Below, one piece after another: positions 6,705-10,884 of a stretch of DNA of 10,884 nucleotides. The position numbers and the translations under genes are program-made. Numbering within the stretch: the first letter of the stretch is position 1; each line of letters begins with the position of its first letter. This DNA is from Cellvibrionaceae bacterium (lineage in GTDB: Bacteria; Pseudomonadota; Gammaproteobacteria; Pseudomonadales; Cellvibrionaceae), in NCBI GenBank assembly GCA_025800435.1, contig JAOXRV010000403.1:1-10884 (forward strand), given 5' to 3'. The notes under the pieces were generated by a model. It was not told where the DNA came from and did not search any database. It saw only the letters and a list, made by a program, of their open reading frames with translations.

Positions 6705-6732
6705 TATAACGCACAATAGTAGGATATTCCAA
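6703..6732 (-). promoter_or_regulatory. Sigma70 promoter of the Fic operon
   Basis: On the minus strand TTGGAA (6732-6727, 4 of 6) is followed after 18 bases by a perfect TATAAT (6708-6703). The start would be near 6696, about 28 bases before the preferred antitoxin ATG at 6668. Confidence 0.6.
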
Positions 6733-6780
6733 TATCGGTATTGATCGAAACCACGTCTGTCTAATCTCTTAAAATTAACT

Positions 6781-6943
6781 ATTAAATCAATCGGTTAAAG
6801 ATAGTAGGGTGGGGTTCCTCGGTTCGGTTTTGCAAGCGGCCGGCTCAAGGTGGCCTAAACAAAGCCATAAAAAAAACAAATGTTTAGCTGTGTCTACTTT
6901 ATAGGAAGCTGGTGCTCAGTGAGCGTTTTTTATGGCGGGTGCT
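6781..6943. repeat. Direct repeat B, right flank of the Fic module
   Basis: Diverged copy of 5291-5453 in direct orientation, with ends conserved and middle eroded. The conserved blocks start at exactly the same 1490-base offset. The dusA-type promoter of copy A is not preserved here. The surrounding 6733-7063 holds no supported gene. Confidence 0.75.
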
Positions 6944-7000
6944 GCTAATGCCCTGCCCACCTTAGCCAGCCAGGCGCGCTAGGCCCTTGGCGTCTTAAGA

Positions 7001-7052
7001 TTGCTTTAATACCCGCGCGCGTATACTCGCTGCCCGTCATCCAATGAGTATA
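7001..7052 (+). promoter_or_regulatory. Candidate promoter and 7-bp inverted repeat before the lipid-modification operon
   Basis: TATACTC (7022-7028) and GAGTATA (7046-7052) are perfect inverted arms separated by 17 bases. TATACT (7022-7027) is a fair -10; TTGCTT (7001-7006) is a poor -35 at a short 15-base spacing. The arms could be a dimeric regulator's site, for example a response regulator. An ATG at 7044 opens a six-codon frame whose TAA overlaps the ATG of the first gene (TAATG at 7062). Confidence 0.3.
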
Positions 7053-7063
7053 ACTGCCCGCTA

Positions 7064-7936
7064 ATGAACAGCTCCGCAAAGCGCCTGCTGCAGGCACTAA
7101 CGTTATTGGCCCGCTATCGCTTTGCGCACCGGCTCTGCCTGCGGCTGGCCAAGCGCTATGGCAGTAAAGTATTTGGCTCGCGCTGTCGCATTATCGACAC
7201 CAATCTGCGCTTGTGCTTTCCCCACTTAGCCGAGGCCGAGATAATCCAGCTGCGTCAGCAGAACCTGCTGTCAACGCTGGCTGGATACCTCGACACTATT
7301 TACTACTTTTCCAGGCCGCTTGCATTGATGGCACAAGACTATGAGTTGCACAATATCGAGGTGGTCGAGCGCATTCGCGGCCAAAACAAGGGGGTGCTAC
7401 TGCTCGGCGGACATTTCACCTGTCTGGATCTGGCGGGTATTGCGGTGGCGTTTCAGCTGCCGATAACGGTGAGTTATAGAGCCCATGATAACCCTGAGCT
7501 TGACGCGATGATATGCCTTGCTAGAAGGCGCTGGGCGAATAAATTGGTTAGTAGTAAAAGACCGCGTGAAATGGTGGCGAGCCTAAGGCGAGGGGAGTTG
7601 CTGTGGTATGCCCCCGATCAGGATGTTGGCAGTGACGGCTCAGTGTTTAGCCCGTTTTTTAATATTCCCACTGCAACCACCCTGGCGATCGCACGACTGG
7701 CGCAGCTGGGTCGGGCCGCGGTTGTGCCGATCAGTTTTTACCGCCGCGCTAGAGACGGAAAAATTATTGTCGAGTTCGGCCCCGAGTTGCACTGCCCCGG
7801 GGGTAAGCCCGAGTTGTTGGTGGATCAGTACAACCAATTTTTGGAACACAAAATTCGCGCCCACCCAGAACAGTATCTGTGGGCCCATCGACGCTTTAAA
7901 ACTCGACCTGACGGCGTGGCGGATCGCTATCGCTAG
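7064..7936 (+). CDS. LpxL/HtrB-type lipid A acyltransferase, first gene of an Alm/Dlt-like operon
   Basis: 290-residue member of the lysophospholipid acyltransferase superfamily, probably at the inner face of the inner membrane. It has the catalytic H-x4-D pair in GGHFTCLD (H117, D122), a basic region near 155-170, APDQD (184-188) and the closing WAHRRFKTRP (273-282), all typical of LpxL/HtrB proteins of about 300 residues. It should move an acyl chain from acyl-ACP to a lipid. In V. cholerae the LpxL relative LpxN adds the hydroxylated chain that AlmG then glycylates; this enzyme may play that part, which is inference. No ribosome site precedes the ATG; it overlaps a six-codon frame (7044-7064) and might be translationally coupled to it. 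The carrier gene starts 20 bases after its stop. It could instead act on a different lipid. Confidence 0.85.
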   Translation: MNSSAKRLLQALTLLARYRFAHRLCLRLAKRYGSKVFGSRCRIIDTNLRLCFPHLAEAEIIQLRQQNLLSTLAGYLDTIYYFSRPLALMAQDYELHNIEVVERIRGQNKGVLLLGGHFTCLDLAGIAVAFQLPITVSYRAHDNPELDAMICLARRRWANKLVSSKRPREMVASLRRGELLWYAPDQDVGSDGSVFSPFFNIPTATTLAIARLAQLGRAAVVPISFYRRARDGKIIVEFGPELHCPGGKPELLVDQYNQFLEHKIRAHPEQYLWAHRRFKTRPDGVADRYR

Positions 7937-7956
7937 CGATCATAGCTTTAACGAAT

Positions 7957-8217
7957 GTGGATTTATCGATTGTGAATATAGCGAAAGTAGAACAAATCCT
8001 GCGGCCGTTGATTGGCCGTGCTGTGGCAGCGGATGAATGCTTACTGAGTTCTGGTCTAATTGATTCGGTGTCACTGATTGAGTTAATTGTTGAGCTTGAG
8101 GCCAGTTTTGGCATTAGCATTCCGCTGGCTGAGCTTGAGCTTGAAAATTTCGACAGTTGCGCATCGATAGCGTTATTTATACAGCAGCGCTTGGCCCAGC
8201 AAGGAGCCGTGCAATGA
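7957..8217 (+). CDS. Small carrier protein (ACP/DltC/AlmF-like)
   Basis: 86-residue single-domain carrier. The phosphopantetheine site is GLIDSVSL with S37, followed by IELIVELEASFGISIPLAEL, a helix pattern closer to DltC (GLLDSF..VELLLEIE..F.I.VP) than to fatty-acid ACP. It would be converted to the holo form by a 4'-phosphopantetheinyl transferase encoded elsewhere, loaded with an amino acid by the next gene's product, and used as donor by a transferase. The start is a GTG at 7957, with only a weak ribosome site; a GTG at 7972 is the alternative. Its stop overlaps the next start (ATGA), and AAGGAG for the next gene lies inside its last codons, which shows tight co-expression. Confidence 0.87.
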   Translation: MDLSIVNIAKVEQILRPLIGRAVAADECLLSSGLIDSVSLIELIVELEASFGISIPLAELELENFDSCASIALFIQQRLAQQGAVQ

Positions 8218-9686
8218 GGTGTTTTTGCTTTAGTCAAAACGCATTTGTTGGCAGCTCTGAGGCTAACGATAGGCTGGCCTTAATTGGTGAAGATGTCAGT
8301 TATAGCTGGTTCGAGCTAGAACAGCGAGTGAATCAATGCCGATTACAGATTGCGGGTTTTACCGGCGATCAGCCGCGCCCGGTGGTTCTGCACGGGCAGC
8401 AAGAGGCAGATTTTATTGCCTATATACTGGCTTGCCTGGAGCTGGGAATTTGTTATGTACCCGTGGATCGCAGTACCCCGGTCGCGCGTAAGCAGCAAAT
8501 CAAGCAACAGCTTGGGGCCGGGCTTTGGGTGGAGGTGAGCAGCAATCAGTGTTATCACTTTGGTGAAAAGCTACTGTTTGCAAGCGACTTGCTGGGCCAG
8601 ATCGCATACATAGTGTTTACCTCAGGCAGTACCGGCGAGCCCAAGGGGGTTGTGATTCCAACCCGGGGTTTGGCCCACTTCTCCCAATGGTTAAAGGATT
8701 TTGAAAAGTTACAGGTGCTGGCACAGGGGCCAACGCAATCGGGACGGCGTGCGGTGTACGGCAATATGTCACTGTTTGGCTTTGATCTTTCGATGCTGGC
8801 TTGGGTGCCGGCACTGGCCAATGGGCAGTGCTTGGTATTGGCAAGGCGAGCGCCACAGAATATTAGCGAACAGCTTAAACTACTGGCTGCCAGCGGCCTT
8901 AGTCACTGGGTGTCAACCCCTTCGCTATTGTATCAATGCCTGTTGTGCGCAGAGTTTAAGCCTCAGCAGCTGGTTAATTTACAGGCGTTTTATTTATGTG
9001 GTGAGGCCTTAGCGCCAACTTTGGTAAAACAGCTAAAACGCCGATTTCCAACTGCCCGGGTGTTCAACTTTTATGGCCCAACTGAGGCGACGGTGGCGGT
9101 GTCGGCACTGGAAATTGATGACGATATCCTGCGCCGCTACCCCGAGCTGCTGCCGGTGGGTAAATTTGACCCCAATATCATGAAGATTAACTCCCGCGCA
9201 GAGCTGGAGCTAAAGGGCAGCAGCTTGATGCTCAACTATTTGCCGCAGCTGCAGCGCGATGGCGACGCGCATCTGAGCGTATTTGCCAGCGGTGATGAGG
9301 CCGAGCAATCCCAGGGTTTGCTGTTTATCAAGCAGCGCCTGGATAGCATGGTGAAATTAAACGGTTACCGTATTGATTTGGCTGAGATCAACAGCACATT
9401 AAGCCGGTTTGGGCAAATAAGTGGCTGCCACACTATCGCGGTCGAACGCCAGGGGCGCACCGTTCGGCTGGTTAGTTTTGTGCAGTTGCAAAATACTGAA
9501 CAGGGCCGCTTTGATCATGCACAATGCCTGGCATATCTGGCACATAGGTTGCCAGCGTATATGCTGCCAAGCGAGTTGCTGGTGGTGGAAAACATGCCGG
9601 TGAACAGTCGGCACAAGCTCGATGTTGCACAGCTGCATCATATATACGCGCAGCTAAACCAAGCCCATGGCGAGCTTGAACCGTGA
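8214..9686 (+). CDS. Amino-acid adenylating ligase, DltA/AlmE-like
   Basis: 490-residue ANL-superfamily enzyme predicted to adenylate an amino acid and thioesterify it onto the small carrier. Core motifs: A3 VFTSGSTGEPKGV (134-146), A4 GFDLSM (189-194), A5 NFYGPTEATV (285-294), A7 SGDE (359-362), A8 RLDSMVKLNGYRID (375-388) and A10 with catalytic K468 in SRHKLD. D191 matches the aspartate that holds the alpha-amino group in amino-acid-activating domains. The pocket run STPS...LCGEAL...YGPTEATVAV closely follows DltA, including C262, the counterpart of DltA's chirality-sensing cysteine. D-alanine or glycine is therefore the most likely substrate. There is no condensation, carrier or thioesterase domain, so it is not an NRPS module. 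ATG 8214 was chosen for AAGGAG seven bases upstream and the ATGA overlap; an earlier in-frame TTG (8157) lies inside the carrier gene. Confidence 0.9.
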   Translation: MRCFCFSQNAFVGSSEANDRLALIGEDVSYSWFELEQRVNQCRLQIAGFTGDQPRPVVLHGQQEADFIAYILACLELGICYVPVDRSTPVARKQQIKQQLGAGLWVEVSSNQCYHFGEKLLFASDLLGQIAYIVFTSGSTGEPKGVVIPTRGLAHFSQWLKDFEKLQVLAQGPTQSGRRAVYGNMSLFGFDLSMLAWVPALANGQCLVLARRAPQNISEQLKLLAASGLSHWVSTPSLLYQCLLCAEFKPQQLVNLQAFYLCGEALAPTLVKQLKRRFPTARVFNFYGPTEATVAVSALEIDDDILRRYPELLPVGKFDPNIMKINSRAELELKGSSLMLNYLPQLQRDGDAHLSVFASGDEAEQSQGLLFIKQRLDSMVKLNGYRIDLAEINSTLSRFGQISGCHTIAVERQGRTVRLVSFVQLQNTEQGRFDHAQCLAYLAHRLPAYMLPSELLVVENMPVNSRHKLDVAQLHHIYAQLNQAHGELEP

Positions 9687-10588
9687 GTAGCACAGTGCGA
9701 GACGGTCATTGTGCCGAGCCGCTAAAACCACTGCAAAGCGTTCAGCTAAAGCTGGCTTGGATGCTGCTATGCGCACCAAGGCCAGTGCGAAAGATTTTGC
9801 TCGGCCTGCTGAAAAAACTATTTTCTGGGCGCTTGTTAAGAAAAATACGAACATCCATCAGAGCCGTATTACCAGATTTGAACGAAGCAGAAGTAGATAG
9901 CATAAGCCGCTACAACCTCAGTCAGAGCCTAGACCAAGTGATCAATATACTGGATTATGATGAGGTGAGCTTTCGCTTGGACGCCTATCAGCAAGGCCAT
10001 GATTTGGCCGCGAAACTGCGCAATCAGGCCGCTGTCATTGCTTCTATGCACATGGGTTTTGCGGATCTGCCAAGTCTGGCCCTGAATCGCTCCGGTATTG
10101 TTTGCAAAACACTGATCGGTCGGGGCACCAGTTCCCCCGTGTTGCACTATTTGGGGCAGCGCTGCCTGGCGCGGTTAAAAATACCCTACGTTAAACGCGG
10201 CGCCAACACGCTAATGGAGTTGATTGGCTGCTTGCGCAATGGACAATCCCCGATCATTCACAGTGACTTGCGCGATCGGGGCTATCGCTGTTGCTTTATG
10301 GGCTATCGCACCAGTATTCCCAACACTGCGGCGGCACTGGCGGTGCTGGCCAACCGGCCGCTGTATTTTTGCTATGGGCAGTTTAACCCCGGTGGAATTT
10401 GTCGCGTTAGGCTGGAGCAAATTCCATTTCCCGCAAACTATCAGCAAATGAATAAGCAGCAGCAAATCAACAGCTTAAGTCAGGCATTACTTAAGAGAAT
10501 GGAAGCGCTTATTGTCAGTCAGCCTCAGGATTGGTTTTGGTTGTATCGCCGCTTCAAAGCTTGTCAGCGCTGCCCTAGGGCCAGCTGA
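9683..10588 (+). CDS. Divergent LpxL-fold transferase, AlmG-like candidate
   Basis: 301-residue protein of the lysophospholipid acyltransferase superfamily, but far from the first acyltransferase. It keeps H-x4-D in SMHMGFADLP (H123, D128) and the closing DWFWLYRRFK (283-292), the family hallmark. The usual PDQD segment is replaced by HSDLRDRG (193-200). A hydrophobic, basic N-terminal stretch (about 20-60) could hold it at the inner membrane. In AlmEFG the LpxL-fold AlmG moves glycine from carrier to lipid A; this gene, directly after the adenylating enzyme, is the better AlmG candidate of the two. The start is a GTG overlapping the preceding stop (GTGA). It ends convergently with a histidine kinase gene, overlapping it by 14 bases. 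Confidence 0.82.
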   Translation: MSSTVRDGHCAEPLKPLQSVQLKLAWMLLCAPRPVRKILLGLLKKLFSGRLLRKIRTSIRAVLPDLNEAEVDSISRYNLSQSLDQVINILDYDEVSFRLDAYQQGHDLAAKLRNQAAVIASMHMGFADLPSLALNRSGIVCKTLIGRGTSSPVLHYLGQRCLARLKIPYVKRGANTLMELIGCLRNGQSPIIHSDLRDRGYRCCFMGYRTSIPNTAAALAVLANRPLYFCYGQFNPGGICRVRLEQIPFPANYQQMNKQQQINSLSQALLKRMEALIVSQPQDWFWLYRRFKACQRCPRAS

Positions 10589-10884
10589 CGGTGGCGTTTA
10601 GGCTGTTGCCGTGTAGCTGACTGCGGTACTGCCAGCCCAGTTTTTGACATACCTTTTGCACCAGTTTCAGCCCCAAGCCAAAACCCGTTGAATGTTGTTC
10701 GGGCTTGTGCTGGTCGGGCTCGGCGATGGTGTTGCGTATGCTGAACTGATTGGCCGTGAGCGATAGCGAAATGGGCCCATCATCGCTGTGCTGCAGGGCA
10801 TTGCGGATCAAGTTCGCCAGCACCATATTTAGCATTTCCCGTTCCAGTTCAATTTCACATTCCTCTAGCTGCATCTCAATAGCG
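10575..10884 (-). CDS. Sensor histidine kinase, C-terminal ATPase part only
   Basis: The frame is open to the window edge, so only the last 102 codons are visible. They form a HATPase_c domain: N box NMVLANLIRNALQHSDDGPI, a central segment QFSIRNTIAEPD, and a G box GFGLGLKLVQKVCQKLGW. The usual D-x-G-x-G box is replaced by SIRNT, a variant seen in some kinases. The sensor, membrane and phospho-accepting histidine regions lie outside. The kinase converges on the lipid-modification operon with a 14-base overlap. In V. cholerae the CarRS (VprAB) two-component system controls almEFG, so this neighbour is a candidate regulator. That link is inference from position only. Confidence 0.85.
   Translation of the reverse strand, partial: AIEMQLEECEIELEREMLNMVLANLIRNALQHSDDGPISLSLTANQFSIRNTIAEPDQHKPEQHSTGFGLGLKLVQKVCQKLGWQYRSQLHGNSLNATVSWP

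Noticed and set aside
8157..8213. Ligase starting at the TTG at 8157
   Set aside because: It lies inside the carrier gene; the ATG at 8214 has AAGGAG at ideal spacing and an ATGA overlap.
7064..10588. Aryl-polyene or NRPS cluster
   Set aside because: There is no ketosynthase, dehydratase, condensation or thioesterase domain; a single DltA-like ligase and one carrier with two LpxL-fold proteins fit an Alm/Dlt pathway better.

Overview
The window looks like a chromosomal segment of a gammaproteobacterium. The ProS, transaldolase B-type, DusA and HIT proteins are of gammaproteobacterial type, GC content is moderate to high, and a Pseudomonas/Cellvibrio-like lineage is plausible. The genus cannot be fixed from the sequence alone. 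No rRNA, tRNA, CRISPR array, transposase or integrase was seen.

Housekeeping half (1-5292). On the minus strand are the 5' end of a secreted protein gene, probably a lytic transglycosylase (1-218), and proS (225-1964). A convincing intrinsic terminator after proS lies inside the first codons of the secreted-protein gene. A HIT-family protein (2127-2591, plus) is transcribed divergently from proS. Converging on it from the minus strand are a TerB-like protein (2698-3144), transaldolase (3170-4111, corrected start) and dusA (4309-5292).

Accessory insert (about 5291-6943). A compact minus-strand toxin-antitoxin operon lies between two diverged direct repeats of about 163 bp, set exactly 1490 bp apart. 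Its parts are a sigma70-type promoter, a perfect 16-bp palindrome overlapping the -10/+1 region, an antitoxin (6201-6668) and a Fic AMP-transferase (5597-6199) one base later. The antitoxin joins an N-terminal DNA-binding domain to a YhfG-like Fic-inhibitory helix carrying S-LKL-E-G. The insert is visibly more AT-rich than its surroundings.

Lipid-modification operon (7064-10588, plus). Four tightly packed genes encode an LpxL/HtrB-type acyltransferase, a DltC/AlmF-type carrier protein, a DltA/AlmE-type amino-acid adenylating enzyme and a second, divergent LpxL-fold transferase. The set matches the logic of the Vibrio cholerae AlmEFG pathway, which glycylates lipid A and gives polymyxin resistance. 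It adds an extra acyltransferase that could supply the acceptor acyl chain. A sensor histidine kinase, cut by the window edge, converges on this operon (10575-10884, minus) and could be its regulator, as CarRS/VprAB is for almEFG.

Most notable are the self-contained Alm/Dlt-like operon with two transferases, and the Fic module whose antitoxin carries its own DNA-binding domain and sits between repeats derived from the dusA upstream region.
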